DNA of 41,771 nt from the NCBI GenBank assembly GCA_040388605.1, contig JAZKBN010000036.1, forward strand, positions 1 to 41,771, given 5' to 3'. This stretch comes from JAZKBN01 sp040388605. Lineage in GTDB: Bacteria > Bacteroidota > Bacteroidia > Cytophagales > Flexibacteraceae. Within the stretch, counting starts at the first letter, position 1. Each line of letters opens with the position of its first letter. The notes under the pieces are model-generated. The model saw only the letters and a program-made list of their open reading frames with translations, searched no databases and had not been told where the DNA came from. The translations under genes were made by a program, and so were the position numbers. Shown here one piece after another: positions 1 to 7,912 of the stretch.

Positions 1-1
1 T

Positions 2-652
2 ACAAACGACAATTCACGTGATAAGACAGCTGAAGTTCTGCTGGCCCTGCAGGCGGAAATTCCTACCCTGGTATGGTACACAAATAAAGGCCCTAATGGT
101 TTCGGTTATGCCGTCAGGTATGGTCTTGAACGCTATTCCGGAGATTGCGTGGCAGTAATGATGGCAGACCTAAGCGATGACCCTGCTGACCTCGTAAAAT
201 ATTACCGCAAAATGGTTGAGGGCGATTATGACTGTGTTTTCGGGAGCAGGTTTATGAAAGGCGGCGGTGTGTACGATTATCCTAAAATGAAATACTATAT
301 TAACAGGCTGGCCAATTTTATAGTCCGTGCAACCATGCGTATGCGCTACAACGATACCACCAATGCTTTCAAGCTTTATCGCCGCGAAACTATGGAAGGA
401 CTCAAACCATTCTTGAGTCCGCACTTTAACCTGACTCTTGAATTGCCGTTAAAAGCAATAACCCGCGGTTACTCTTATGCAGTACTTCCCAACAGCTGGA
501 CCAACCGAAAATCAGGCGAAAGCAAGCTTAAAATTAAGGAAATGGGCAGCAGGTACTTCTTCATTCTTATGTATTGCATGATTGAAAAGTATTTCAGCCA
601 GGGTGATTTCCATAAATCGAGACATGAGAAAACCAAAGGTGTAAGCAGGTAA
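2..652 (+). CDS. Glycosyltransferase family 2 (polyprenol-phosphate sugar transferase type), 5' truncated
   Basis: The reading frame is open from the window edge, so the N-terminus, including the first strand of the GT-A fold, is missing; 216 residues are visible. The visible part begins with a DNSRDKT stretch, matching the usual D-x-S-x-D-x-T nucleotide-binding region, then KGPNGFGYAVRYGLE and the MADLSDDP segment that corresponds to the D-x-D-type metal-binding site of GT2 dolichol-phosphate mannosyltransferase-like enzymes. FGSRF and a C-terminal NDTTNAFKLYRR motif also fit this group. No C-terminal membrane anchor is seen, so it is likely soluble or peripheral. Family members move a sugar from a nucleotide donor to a lipid or glycan acceptor; the sugar cannot be read from sequence. 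A hairpin begins 31 bases after the stop. Family call is firm, substrate unknown. Confidence 0.88.
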   Translation, partial: TNDNSRDKTAEVLLALQAEIPTLVWYTNKGPNGFGYAVRYGLERYSGDCVAVMMADLSDDPADLVKYYRKMVEGDYDCVFGSRFMKGGGVYDYPKMKYYINRLANFIVRATMRMRYNDTTNAFKLYRRETMEGLKPFLSPHFNLTLELPLKAITRGYSYAVLPNSWTNRKSGESKLKIKEMGSRYFFILMYCMIEKYFSQGDFHKSRHEKTKGVSR

Positions 653-682
653 GTAATTGCACCGGAATATCTCAAAATTTAC

Positions 683-707
683 AAAGGCAGGCCATTGGTT
701 TGCCTTT
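683..707 (+). terminator. Putative terminator after the GT2 gene
   Basis: A 7-bp perfect stem (aaaggca/tgccttt) with an 11-base loop starts 31 bases after the GT2 stop and is followed by attatttt. The short stem makes this moderate evidence only. Confidence 0.45.
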
Positions 708-793
708 ATTATTTTAAGCACGATACAGTCAATTTTTGTTTTTGGAATAATCGCTTCCTGCAAAGCATGTATAAAAACTATCAAAAAGAGTAA

Positions 794-821
794 AGCCATA
801 ACCTGTTTCCGGGTTATGGCT
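794..821. terminator. Second hairpin, possible bidirectional terminator
   Basis: A 10-bp perfect stem (agccataacc/ggttatggct) with an 8-base loop. The + side has only a short T-rich tail, but on the - strand the stem is followed by ttactcttttt, so it could stop transcription in either direction. It lies in the gene-free stretch between the GT2 and DUF4403 genes. Confidence 0.4.
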
Positions 822-1128
822 TCTAAACTTGGCGCCTGCTGTCGAAGAGAGTTTTACAAATTGTCTGTCACCATTGACGGTCAGTGTCAGAAGCATAAAA
901 AGGGCTCTCAGCGGCTTAATTCGCCTTCAATTAACAAAACTAAAAGTGAGATATAAAAGTAAAAAGTGTCGCCAATTCAAGTTAAACTTAGGAAAACGAT
1001 GTTATGAAAGTTTTGTATAAACCTTACAGTTTTAAGTGTTGCAGCCTTGCTGTCTCTGCTTCGCCTTACTGACCATACAAATGTAGAGGGTATTTTTTAA
1101 CGGTAATCACACCGAAAACAACCAATGT

Positions 1129-1175
1129 GCAGGATGCGTTTTCAACGGCTTAACTGCCGTTTTCAGCTATCCTGC
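1129..1175. repeat. Nested inverted repeat (cruciform-like)
   Basis: An outer 7-bp stem (gcaggat at 1129-1135, atcctgc at 1169-1175) encloses an inner 6-bp stem (aacggc at 1144-1149, gccgtt at 1156-1161) with a 6-base loop. It sits about 120 bases upstream of the DUF4403 start. It might be a structured leader, an operator or a terminator; sequence alone does not decide. Confidence 0.45.
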
Positions 1176-1213
1176 GACAATTAAAGTTATTGTCCCAATT
1201 CGGGAATGTAACA

Positions 1214-1248
1214 TTTGGCCGAATTTTGGCCTTTTTCGGCTATAATTG
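1214..1248 (+). promoter_or_regulatory. Weak Bacteroidota-type promoter candidate for the DUF4403 gene
   Basis: TTTG at 1214-1217 and TATAATTG at 1241-1248 (7 of 8 to TAnnTTTG) are 23 bases apart, at the long end of the accepted spacing. The start codon follows 49 bases later. Confidence 0.3.
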
Positions 1249-1297
1249 CACCCGGATTAACATTTTACCAATTGGTTTAATTCACCCTATTAAAGAA

Positions 1298-2713
1298 ATG
1301 CATATACATACCCGGATTTGCCCGGCTTTATTAATAATTGTAATTTCAACAGCCATGTTGCAGGGTTGTAAAACGGCGCAACCCAAAGCCCCTGAGGCGG
1401 GCTACCTGCCTTCCTTCGAAAGAATAAAGGAGATTTCTTCATTTAACATACCTGTGGAAGTGCCGGTTGCCGATTTGGAACGACAGGTAAATGCGGCAGT
1501 ACCGACACTTATTTTTGAAGACAACTCACTTGAAAACAATGATAACGATAACCTTATGCTTAAAGTGACTCGAAGGGCTCCGCTTAAGGTTGAAGCACAA
1601 AATGGCATATTTAATTACACCGTTCCTGTGCATATATGGGCAAAGGCCGGTTGGAAGATAGAAAAGTTCGGGGTTTCGCTCAGTAAATATGAAGACACAG
1701 ATTTTGATATAGACGTAAGATTTTCCACACGGCTTGGAGCCGATGAAAATTGGAATGTAACAACAGCCACTACGGCTAACGGCTATAATTGGGTTTCGAA
1801 ACCATTTCTGAATATAGGCGGGTTTAAAATCCCTATTAAGATTGTAATTGACGAGATATTGCAAAAGCAACAGCCGGTTTTAGCCCAAACTATTGACCAG
1901 GCCGCGAAAGGCAAGCTGAACCTGCGCCAATACGTAAGCACTGCATGGAAAGCCATGCAGGTGCCCATTGAGCTGAACCACAATTATAAAGTCTGGCTTA
2001 AAATAACCCCTACAGAACTGAGCTATGCACCGTTTACCTCAGGTGCCGATAAGGTTCGCACATTGGTTGGCCTGAAAGCATATACCGAAACATTTATCGG
2101 CGACGCTCCTGCCCAAGCAGCAGTATCAGAAATCCCTGTGCTTAAAACCATTAAATCCGGAAACGATAAAACTCAAATTGGCCTTATAGCAAGCCTGCCT
2201 TTCAGCGAAGCGAGCGCTATTGCCTTTAATCAGGTTAAAGGGAAAAAATATGATTTCAGCAACGGTAAGAAGCAGGTTGAAATTATGGCCCTCGAAATTT
2301 ATGGGCAGAACGATAAAGTAATAGTTATGGCTGAACTCTCAGGCAGCTATAACGGTAAGATTTGGCTTCGGGGTAAACCTGTATGGGATGCAAAACTCCA
2401 AAGCCTGAAATTTGCCGAGCTTGATTTCGATCTAGATACAAAAGACAAATTATTAAAATCGGCGAACTGGCTGGCACATGGTACTATTGTTCAAAAAATT
2501 TCACCCTATTTCGATATATCGCTTGCCGGCCAAATGGCAGATGCCCGGAAAAAAATAGCAGACAACCTGGCCAACAATAAGATTAACGATAAAATTACTG
2601 TTAAAGGCAGCCTGGATGATCTTAAGCCTGACGCCATTTACATTACCCCAACCGGTTTTCAGGCCGTTATTCTTGCAACCGGTAAACTGGAAGTTTTTGT
2701 AAGCGGATTTTAA
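1298..2713 (+). CDS. DUF4403 family lipoprotein
   Basis: A 471-residue protein beginning at ATG 1298. An upstream in-frame TTG at 1190 is open but adds 36 residues with no export signal, whereas the ATG start gives a short charged N-region, a hydrophobic core and a lipobox (LQGC, Cys24). This predicts a lipoprotein that matures at Cys24. The segment with SSFNIPVEVPVADLERQVNA and the later beta-rich repeats match the DUF4403 family, widespread in Bacteroidota and of unknown role; members resemble tandem lipid-binding tubular (BPI/SMP-like) folds, which is an inference from the family rather than visible here. It ends 42 bases before a strong bidirectional terminator and is probably transcribed alone. 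Confidence 0.85.
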   Translation: MHIHTRICPALLIIVISTAMLQGCKTAQPKAPEAGYLPSFERIKEISSFNIPVEVPVADLERQVNAAVPTLIFEDNSLENNDNDNLMLKVTRRAPLKVEAQNGIFNYTVPVHIWAKAGWKIEKFGVSLSKYEDTDFDIDVRFSTRLGADENWNVTTATTANGYNWVSKPFLNIGGFKIPIKIVIDEILQKQQPVLAQTIDQAAKGKLNLRQYVSTAWKAMQVPIELNHNYKVWLKITPTELSYAPFTSGADKVRTLVGLKAYTETFIGDAPAQAAVSEIPVLKTIKSGNDKTQIGLIASLPFSEASAIAFNQVKGKKYDFSNGKKQVEIMALEIYGQNDKVIVMAELSGSYNGKIWLRGKPVWDAKLQSLKFAELDFDLDTKDKLLKSANWLAHGTIVQKISPYFDISLAGQMADARKKIADNLANNKINDKITVKGSLDDLKPDAIYITPTGFQAVILATGKLEVFVSGF

Positions 2714-2755
2714 GGTTTAGATAAATGCGCAGGCATAAATTTCAAATTGTAGATA

Positions 2756-2793
2756 AAAACAGGAAACCCCGGTTTCCCGGGGTTTCCTGTTTT
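2756..2793. terminator. Bidirectional intrinsic terminator between convergent genes
   Basis: A perfect 17-bp stem (2756-2772 with 2777-2793) around a 4-base loop (tttc), GC-rich at its centre with A-tract and T-tract on its outer ends. It lies between the convergent DUF4403 (+) and YceI (-) genes and can serve both. Confidence 0.92.
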
Positions 2794-2814
2794 ATTCAAA
2801 GCTTATAAAAACAA

Positions 2815-3348
2815 TTAAGCCTGTTTTACAAACTCGGCAGCAGCATGCAGGGTAACAACTTCGCTAAGAAGTATGCCGCCTGTTTCATTTACCATGCTGA
2901 AATTTACGCCGAAGTCCTTACGGTTAATTTTGCCGGTTACTTCAACGCCGAAACGCTCATTACCCCAAGGGTCTTTACCGAAACCGCCCAGCTCAACATC
3001 GAGTGTCAGGGGTTTGGTAACGCCGCGTAAAGTAAGATCACCGGTTAGCTTATAGGTACCTTCGCCGGTTTTAACGGGTGAAGAACCGGTGAAAGAAAGT
3101 TTAGGGTGGTTCTCAAGGTCAAAGAAATCAGGTGATTTAAGGTGAGCATCGCGTTGATCGTTATTGGTGCTGATAGACTCAAGTTCTGCGCTGAAGGTTA
3201 CACTTACACTACTGAAATCATCACCTTCAGTTTCGGCTGTTGCCTCGAAGGTTTTGAAATGACCGGTAACGGTGCTGATCATTAAGTGTTTTACTTTGAA
3301 CTGTACTTCGCTGTGGGTTGGGTCAAGGACCCATTTTGTGGTAGACAT
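2815..3348 (-). CDS. YceI family protein
   Basis: A 177-residue protein of typical YceI length, starting MSTTKWVLDPTHSEVQFKVK. The WxxDxxHSxxxFxVxH signature, the central DxxxxxRDxHLxSxDFFD segment and the FTGSS and LTLRGVTKPLTLDVE strands are all present. YceI proteins form an eight-stranded lipocalin-like barrel that binds long isoprenoids or similar amphiphiles. There is no signal peptide, so this is one of the cytoplasmic members, unlike periplasmic E. coli YceI. It follows the DsbA-like gene by 104 bases on the same strand and ends beside the shared terminator at 2756-2793. Family call is firm; ligand unknown. Confidence 0.93.
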   Translation of the reverse strand: MSTTKWVLDPTHSEVQFKVKHLMISTVTGHFKTFEATAETEGDDFSSVSVTFSAELESISTNNDQRDAHLKSPDFFDLENHPKLSFTGSSPVKTGEGTYKLTGDLTLRGVTKPLTLDVELGGFGKDPWGNERFGVEVTGKINRKDFGVNFSMVNETGGILLSEVVTLHAAAEFVKQA

Positions 3349-3452
3349 TGTGAGGTTTAAGGTTATTGTGTTGTTATTGTTCTAATGGTTTATTTGAGCT
3401 CGCTTATGATTAGGTAACAAGCAATAAGCAGGTAAATTATTAATTGAATTCG

Positions 3453-4154
3453 TTAGCAAACACCGTCTGTGCTGCAGGTTTCCCCGCTCGCCTCCATACT
3501 GAAAGCCGGGGTTTCCTCTTCATCCAGCTTTTGAAGCACCTGTAAGAAAACTTCAGCCGGCTGTGCACCTGAAACGGCGTACTTTCTGTTAAATACAAAG
3601 AACGGAACACCTGAAATTCCAAGCTCGCGGGCTTCCGCAATCTCGGCCAGGACTTGTGCTGCGTAACTTTCAGGGTTATTAAGCTTTGCTGATTCTTCTT
3701 TTGAAAGCCCGGCTTGAACGGCAATTTCGGCCAAAGTTTCAGCATTCTGAATATTAAGTCCCTTGGTAAAGTAAGCTTCAAAGAGTTTTTCTTCCAGCTC
3801 ATTACCTAAGCCCTTTTCTTCGGCTAATTTGCTCAGCCTATGGGCATCAAATGAATTGGCGGGAACGGCTTTTTCCAGATTAAACTGAAGACCTGCTGCT
3901 GCGGCGGTATCTGATACCTGGCGATTAAGCTTTGCAGCGTGTTCAAGGCTCCAGCCTTTTCTAATGGCAAGGTNNNNNNNNNNTTCATTCATGCTGCGGC
4001 CGGACTTGTAATCTCCTTCGGGGTCAAGCTGGAAGCTGCGCCAGGTTGTTTTTACTTTTTCAGCAGCTGGGAACTTTTCAAGTGCAGCCTCGTAATTCCT
4101 TTTGCCTATATAGCAAAAGGGGCACATTACATCACTCCAGATTTCAACAGTCAT
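3453..4154 (-). CDS. DsbA family oxidoreductase (FrnE-like)
   Basis: About 233 residues as assembled, with a 10-N run inside. The N-terminus MTVEIWSDVMCPFCYIGKRN carries the CPFC thioredoxin-type active site at Cys11 and Cys14, followed by the helical insertion (PANSFDAHRLSKLAEEKGLG) and GISGVPFFVFN, which contains the cis-Pro loop. This order matches the FrnE/2-hydroxychromene-isomerase-like branch of DsbA. No signal peptide is present, so it acts in the cytoplasm. The reading frame runs through the N-run without a shift, so the gene is probably intact. A C-terminal CSTDGVC pair of cysteines is an extra feature, possibly metal-binding or redox-active. Exact substrate unknown. Confidence 0.9.
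   Translation of the reverse strand: MTVEIWSDVMCPFCYIGKRNYEAALEKFPAAEKVKTTWRSFQLDPEGDYKSGRSMNEXXXXLAIRKGWSLEHAAKLNRQVSDTAAAAGLQFNLEKAVPANSFDAHRLSKLAEEKGLGNELEEKLFEAYFTKGLNIQNAETLAEIAVQAGLSKEESAKLNNPESYAAQVLAEIAEARELGISGVPFFVFNRKYAVSGAQPAEVFLQVLQKLDEEETPAFSMEASGETCSTDGVC
3974..3983. other. 10-N assembly gap within the DsbA-like gene
   Basis: Ten Ns interrupt codons after MNE and before LAIRKG. The frame is kept on both sides, and the length fits a scaffolder placeholder; see findings. Confidence 0.95.
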
Positions 4155-4308
4155 GTCAGTTTTACGGGCAGATTATAGTTCTTAAAATGATCAGACAATG
4201 CCATATATTCAATTAGCATGCCTCGCCCTGCGCCGTACATGTATAGAACGACAAAAGAGTAATCAATGTTTCAACATCTAATATTTATTTTTAAACAAAA
4301 GCCCTCGG

Positions 4309-5382
4309 CTACTCATTTTCGCTGCCCTTTTTCTTCTTTTTCCTGTGTGCAGAATAGCCCTTAAACCATTTGGCTGCCTCTAATCGCCCTTCTAAAACTG
4401 ATTCCAGGGAATCCGGCATTTGCGAAAAAAAATCGAGCCCGGACTGCCTTTCTGCTTCATCTACTGTCACAGCAAAGTAATCGGGATTTTCAGCAGAGCC
4501 TTTATTGGGTATTACAAAGGCAATCATTTTAATATCAGGTTCGCGAAGGTCAAGCAGCACTTTATAGTATGCTTCCGGAATGGCTACCTTATTCTCGCTG
4601 TTAATGCCTATAAACTTATGGTTAAGCTTATCTATAAGCGGGCCTGTAACCACGTAAAGATTTTTATCTCGTTTGGCCCAATGGCGTACCTGCTCTTCCA
4701 GCTCCTTCCAAATACCACGGTTAAAGGCCGGAACCTGCGGGCTCATATTACTCATATAAAAACTTTCACTCATGGCATCAGGGCTGCGTATCATATCGCC
4801 GGCAGGGGCGAGGTGGCCGCGGTCGTAACCGGAGTGCGCATAATCCTGCGGAATGGCTGAGCCCAACTTAACTGCAGGGTCGGCATGGAACTCTTCTCCT
4901 TTGCGGCGGGCCTTGCCTTTTAAATCTTCGTCGCTTAGCTTGTATGCTACCCAAATGGCCTGCTCAAATACATTACTGTAACATAAGGTATAGGCCGTAT
5001 GCCTTACAACCTGGTTGCCTTTTTCCTTACTTTCGGGGTATCCGAAACCGGGAATATTATTCAGGTAATCCCATCTGCCGGAAGCGGTTTGTCCGGCTTT
5101 CCCGGCATCATCGGCGGTCTGAAAAATCTCTTTTATCTTTTTGCCGGTTTCATCGGCAGCCTCTTTAAGCTCTTTGCGGGCATTGAATTTTTCTTTTTTG
5201 CCACCGCTTTCATGAGTAACGGAAGCACGGCCCTTACTGCCCCGCCCTACCGGGTGCCAATACCTGGATAAAAGCCAGATAGTAACTATAAAACAAAACC
5301 CGGCCAGGAATATGGCCGGGAATTTAGGAAACTTGCCGGAAGCCTTGCTTCTAGCCGGCGGTGCTGTATTACGTAGCGCCAT
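4309..5382 (-). CDS. Membrane-anchored DNA/RNA non-specific endonuclease (NUC1 family)
   Basis: A 357-residue protein. A single hydrophobic segment at about residues 23-41 follows a short basic N-terminus and predicts an inner-membrane anchor with the catalytic part outside the cytoplasm. A charged linker of about 60 residues leads into the nuclease domain. The signature YDRGHLAPAGDM is present with catalytic His near residue 190, and NMSPQ and FNRGIWKELE supply the downstream Asn residues expected for Mg2+ binding in the Serratia nuclease/EndoG (beta-beta-alpha metal) family. It starts 1 base after the stop of the upstream amidotransferase-like gene, so the two are almost certainly co-transcribed and perhaps translationally coupled. 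Role could be nutrient scavenging of nucleic acid or matrix DNA turnover; no immunity gene is seen beside it. Confidence 0.9.
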   Translation of the reverse strand: MALRNTAPPARSKASGKFPKFPAIFLAGFCFIVTIWLLSRYWHPVGRGSKGRASVTHESGGKKEKFNARKELKEAADETGKKIKEIFQTADDAGKAGQTASGRWDYLNNIPGFGYPESKEKGNQVVRHTAYTLCYSNVFEQAIWVAYKLSDEDLKGKARRKGEEFHADPAVKLGSAIPQDYAHSGYDRGHLAPAGDMIRSPDAMSESFYMSNMSPQVPAFNRGIWKELEEQVRHWAKRDKNLYVVTGPLIDKLNHKFIGINSENKVAIPEAYYKVLLDLREPDIKMIAFVIPNKGSAENPDYFAVTVDEAERQSGLDFFSQMPDSLESVLEGRLEAAKWFKGYSAHRKKKKKGSENE

Positions 5383-5383
5383 A

Positions 5384-6664
5384 TCAGGTTTTTTGCTTCT
5401 TCTTGCGCGCGGCAGGGAAAAGTATGTTGTTTAATATAAGCCTGTAGCCGGCAGAATTAGGGTGCAGGTTAAGATCGGTAGGCTCTTCCATAACGCGGTG
5501 CTCATAGTCTTCAGGGTCATGGCCGCCATAAAAGGTCCATGTTCCTTTACCGTATGTGCCATGAATGTAACGGGCCTCGTTAATTGACTTGGTTTCGCCC
5601 ATAACTACCACATCGCTCTTAATCAGCTTTTCTTTAAATGCAGTGGTTTGGCCCATAAAACCCTTAATGTTCGATTCATGGTTTTGGGTTAGCATGGTGG
5701 GAATAGGATCCCATTTGGCGCTGTACTGGAAAAGGGTGAAGAAATCGTTTTTCTCGTTCAGGCCGCCGCGCTCATAGCTTTGATCATCAATGTTGCTGTA
5801 TTCGTAAGCCATTGGGTCTTCCACAAGGCGGAAATCTTTAAAAGCAAAACATTTATCATAATTCAGGCGACGTTGTGCATTGGGATCGGCAGGGTCTCCG
5901 TCATAAACATCGTCGCAAATATCGAGGCCTTCGGCAGCCAGGGCAATATCATAGGTATCGGTTGCGCTGCACATGGCGAAAAGGAAACCGCCGCCTGAGG
6001 TAAAATCACGTATCTTTTTAACTACCGCCAATTTCATCTGCGATACTTTTTTAAAGCCATGCTTGGCAGCAACAGCTTCGTATTCCCGAACCTGGTCCTG
6101 GTACCAGGGGTAATTATGGAAAGCTGCATAAAATTTACCGTATTGCCCTGTGAAATCTTCGTGGTGCAGGTGCAGCCAATCGTATTTGGGCAGTTTGTCG
6201 TTAAGAATTTCATCGTCGAAAACCACCGTATAGGGTATTTCGGCGTATGTCATTACAAGGGTAACGGCATCGTCCCAGGGCTGCTTGGTTTTGGGGGAAT
6301 AAACGGCTATGGTGGGTGGCTTTTCAAGCTTCATTACGTCCATATTCACATCAGGGGCGGCAATTTCCTGTAATATCTGCCCGGCCTGCCCGTCTGAAAT
6401 CAACTCGTAACTGACACCACGCACAACCAACTCATTTTCGAATGTGGTGCTGTGCTTAAACATAAATGCTCCGCCACGATAGTTGAGCAGCCAATCTACC
6501 TCTATATCCTTTCCAAGCACCCAATAGGCTATGCCGTATGCCTTCAGGTGGTTGGTCTGGCTCTTGTCCATGGGTATGAGCAGGGTGGCGGCCCGCACCT
6601 GTGCCGAAATGCCGCATGCCAAAAGCAGGAACGACAAAACAGCGTATAATATTCGTTTTCTCAT
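5384..6664 (-). CDS. Secreted glutamine-amidotransferase-like protein (family often mislabelled asparagine synthetase B)
   Basis: A 426-residue protein with an N-terminal signal peptide (about residues 1-25). It contains the segment DKSQTNHLKAYGIAYW, and later HLHHEDFTGQYGKFY, a glycine-rich TSGGGFLFAMCSATDT turn containing a Cys, and HGTYGKGTWTFYGGHDPEDY. Together these suggest a class I glutamine-amidotransferase-like fold, with the GGFLFAMCSA turn in the nucleophile-elbow position. I recall close Bacteroidota relatives being labelled asparagine synthetase B from a misleading N-terminal match; the catalytic ATP-pyrophosphatase part of that enzyme is absent, so I do not accept that name. The protein acts outside the cytoplasm. 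It is first in a two-gene unit with the nuclease and has a TATTTTTG box 95 bases upstream. Function unknown. Confidence 0.62.
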   Translation of the reverse strand: MRKRILYAVLSFLLLACGISAQVRAATLLIPMDKSQTNHLKAYGIAYWVLGKDIEVDWLLNYRGGAFMFKHSTTFENELVVRGVSYELISDGQAGQILQEIAAPDVNMDVMKLEKPPTIAVYSPKTKQPWDDAVTLVMTYAEIPYTVVFDDEILNDKLPKYDWLHLHHEDFTGQYGKFYAAFHNYPWYQDQVREYEAVAAKHGFKKVSQMKLAVVKKIRDFTSGGGFLFAMCSATDTYDIALAAEGLDICDDVYDGDPADPNAQRRLNYDKCFAFKDFRLVEDPMAYEYSNIDDQSYERGGLNEKNDFFTLFQYSAKWDPIPTMLTQNHESNIKGFMGQTTAFKEKLIKSDVVVMGETKSINEARYIHGTYGKGTWTFYGGHDPEDYEHRVMEEPTDLNLHPNSAGYRLILNNILFPAARKKKQKT

Positions 6665-6758
6665 AGAACAATAACTATCATGTCAGGTAAATAAAACCTG
6701 CTCACATAACAATACGTATTAAAGCAATAATTGTTGCTCCTTTAATTACTACTGAATG

Positions 6759-6766
6759 CAAAAATA
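6759..6766 (-). promoter_or_regulatory. -7 box candidate for the amidotransferase-like/nuclease unit
   Basis: The - strand reads TATTTTTG, an exact TAnnTTTG match, about 95 bases before the start codon at 6664. No clear -33 TTTG is seen at the usual spacing. The same T-rich run is the tail of a hairpin at 6767-6787, so the match may be coincidental. Confidence 0.4.
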
Positions 6767-6787
6767 GCCTTAAAAGGTAAACAAGGC
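6767..6787 (-). terminator. Terminator after the Gfo/Idh/MocA gene
   Basis: On the - strand a 5-bp stem (gcctt/aaggc) with an 11-base loop is followed directly by tattttt. It begins 21 bases after the stop codon of the oxidoreductase gene. The short stem limits confidence. Confidence 0.5.
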
Positions 6788-6807
6788 ATTTTGCTATTCC
6801 CTGTAAT

Positions 6808-7872
6808 TTATAAATTTTTATTAAACTTTACCCTGCAGCCTTCTGCATTACTTTTGAGCACAGCCTCAATTACAGCTATAACATGCATGCCCTCTGTTCC
6901 GGTTACAGGAGGCGCAATACCCTCCCTTACAGCTTTAAATACACCTGCAAAGTAAGGCTTGTAATCGCCGGGAATGCTCTCAACCGGCCCTTGCACATGC
7001 AGACTGTTAATTGTGGTATCAAGATGCCCGTGCTGTGCTGATGGTTCTATACCATAGGCCGGGTTGTCGGGCCGCATGCCGGCACGGAGCTGCTCTTCCT
7101 GAACATCCATACCATACTTTACAAAGCCGCCCTGCTCACCAAGCAAAATATACCTTGGGAGGTTTGCACGGACCAGTGTACCCACTTTCAGGGTAACTTT
7201 CAATGCACTGTAATGCAGTATGATTTCAAAATTATCATCAATACTGCCGCCCGTGCGTTGAATGCGAAGTTCTCCGTACACTTCATCGGGAAGGCCAAAC
7301 AGTACCAGGGCCTGGTCTATCAGGTGTGAACCAAGGTTGTACAGGGCACCATGCCCAATGCCCATATTTTCGCGCCATTTACCGGTATCCACAACATTAC
7401 GGAAACGATCAAAATGAGCTTCGTATTCTACAAGGCGGCCCAGCATACCTGAATCAATGAGCTTTCTTACAGTCAGAAAATCGCTGTCCCAACGGCGGTT
7501 TTGGAAAACACTTAAAACCCTGTCTTCAGATTCAGCAATTTGGATTAAAGTTTTAGCTTCTGAAACAGTTAAAGTAAAAGGTTTTTCTATAATTACATGC
7601 TTACCGGCACGCATGGCGCGTGTTGCAAATTCAACATGCAGGGTATCCGGCACATTAACAACTATCAGTTCGGGGCCCGATATATGTAAAAGGTCTTCAT
7701 AATCGCGCACAGTATTTATACCCTGATATTTGGCCTCGGCATTATTGCTTGTGCGTTCAAGCACATGCGTAAGCCTGAACTGCGGACTTTGGTCTAAGAA
7801 AGGTGCATGGAAGGCCTTTCCGGAAAGTCCGTAAGAGGCAAGGCCTACTGTTACAGGCGAATCTGAAATCAT
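6808..7872 (-). CDS. Gfo/Idh/MocA family NAD(P)-dependent oxidoreductase
   Basis: A 354-residue protein from ATG 7872 (a GTG lies one codon upstream). The N-terminal Rossmann domain opens with TVGLASYGLSGKAFHAPFL, a variant dinucleotide-binding loop typical of the YdgJ/YhhX branch, and contains the IIEKP catalytic-lysine motif (Lys about 97) near residues 94-98. The C-terminal half is the alpha/beta substrate-binding domain, with GSHLIDQALVLFG carrying the conserved Asp/His region. The family oxidises or reduces sugars, inositols and sugar derivatives in the cytoplasm. It lies 40 bases downstream of the large secreted glycosidase on the same strand, so both probably act in one carbohydrate-use pathway. 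The particular substrate is not readable. Confidence 0.92.
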   Translation of the reverse strand: MISDSPVTVGLASYGLSGKAFHAPFLDQSPQFRLTHVLERTSNNAEAKYQGINTVRDYEDLLHISGPELIVVNVPDTLHVEFATRAMRAGKHVIIEKPFTLTVSEAKTLIQIAESEDRVLSVFQNRRWDSDFLTVRKLIDSGMLGRLVEYEAHFDRFRNVVDTGKWRENMGIGHGALYNLGSHLIDQALVLFGLPDEVYGELRIQRTGGSIDDNFEIILHYSALKVTLKVGTLVRANLPRYILLGEQGGFVKYGMDVQEEQLRAGMRPDNPAYGIEPSAQHGHLDTTINSLHVQGPVESIPGDYKPYFAGVFKAVREGIAPPVTGTEGMHVIAVIEAVLKSNAEGCRVKFNKNL

Positions 7873-7912
7873 CACTATGAGGTTAGCCGGATGTTGGTAA
7901 ATTCCGGGCTGC

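Larger units (their letters stand above)
653..1297. other. Gene-free stretch between GT2 and DUF4403 genes
   Basis: No convincing coding sequence is seen here; the short open frames lack recognisable content. It holds two hairpins (683-707 and 794-821), a nested inverted repeat at 1129-1175, and a weak promoter-like pair before the DUF4403 gene. Confidence 0.6.

Noticed and set aside
4309..5382. Nuclease as a toxin or defence effector
   Set aside because: No immunity gene, secretion marker or defence partner is adjacent; a membrane-anchored NUC1 nuclease is common in free-living Bacteroidota.
5384..6664. Naming this gene asparagine synthetase B
   Set aside because: The protein is secreted and lacks the synthetase ATP-pyrophosphatase domain; the name seems to come from propagation of a weak match.
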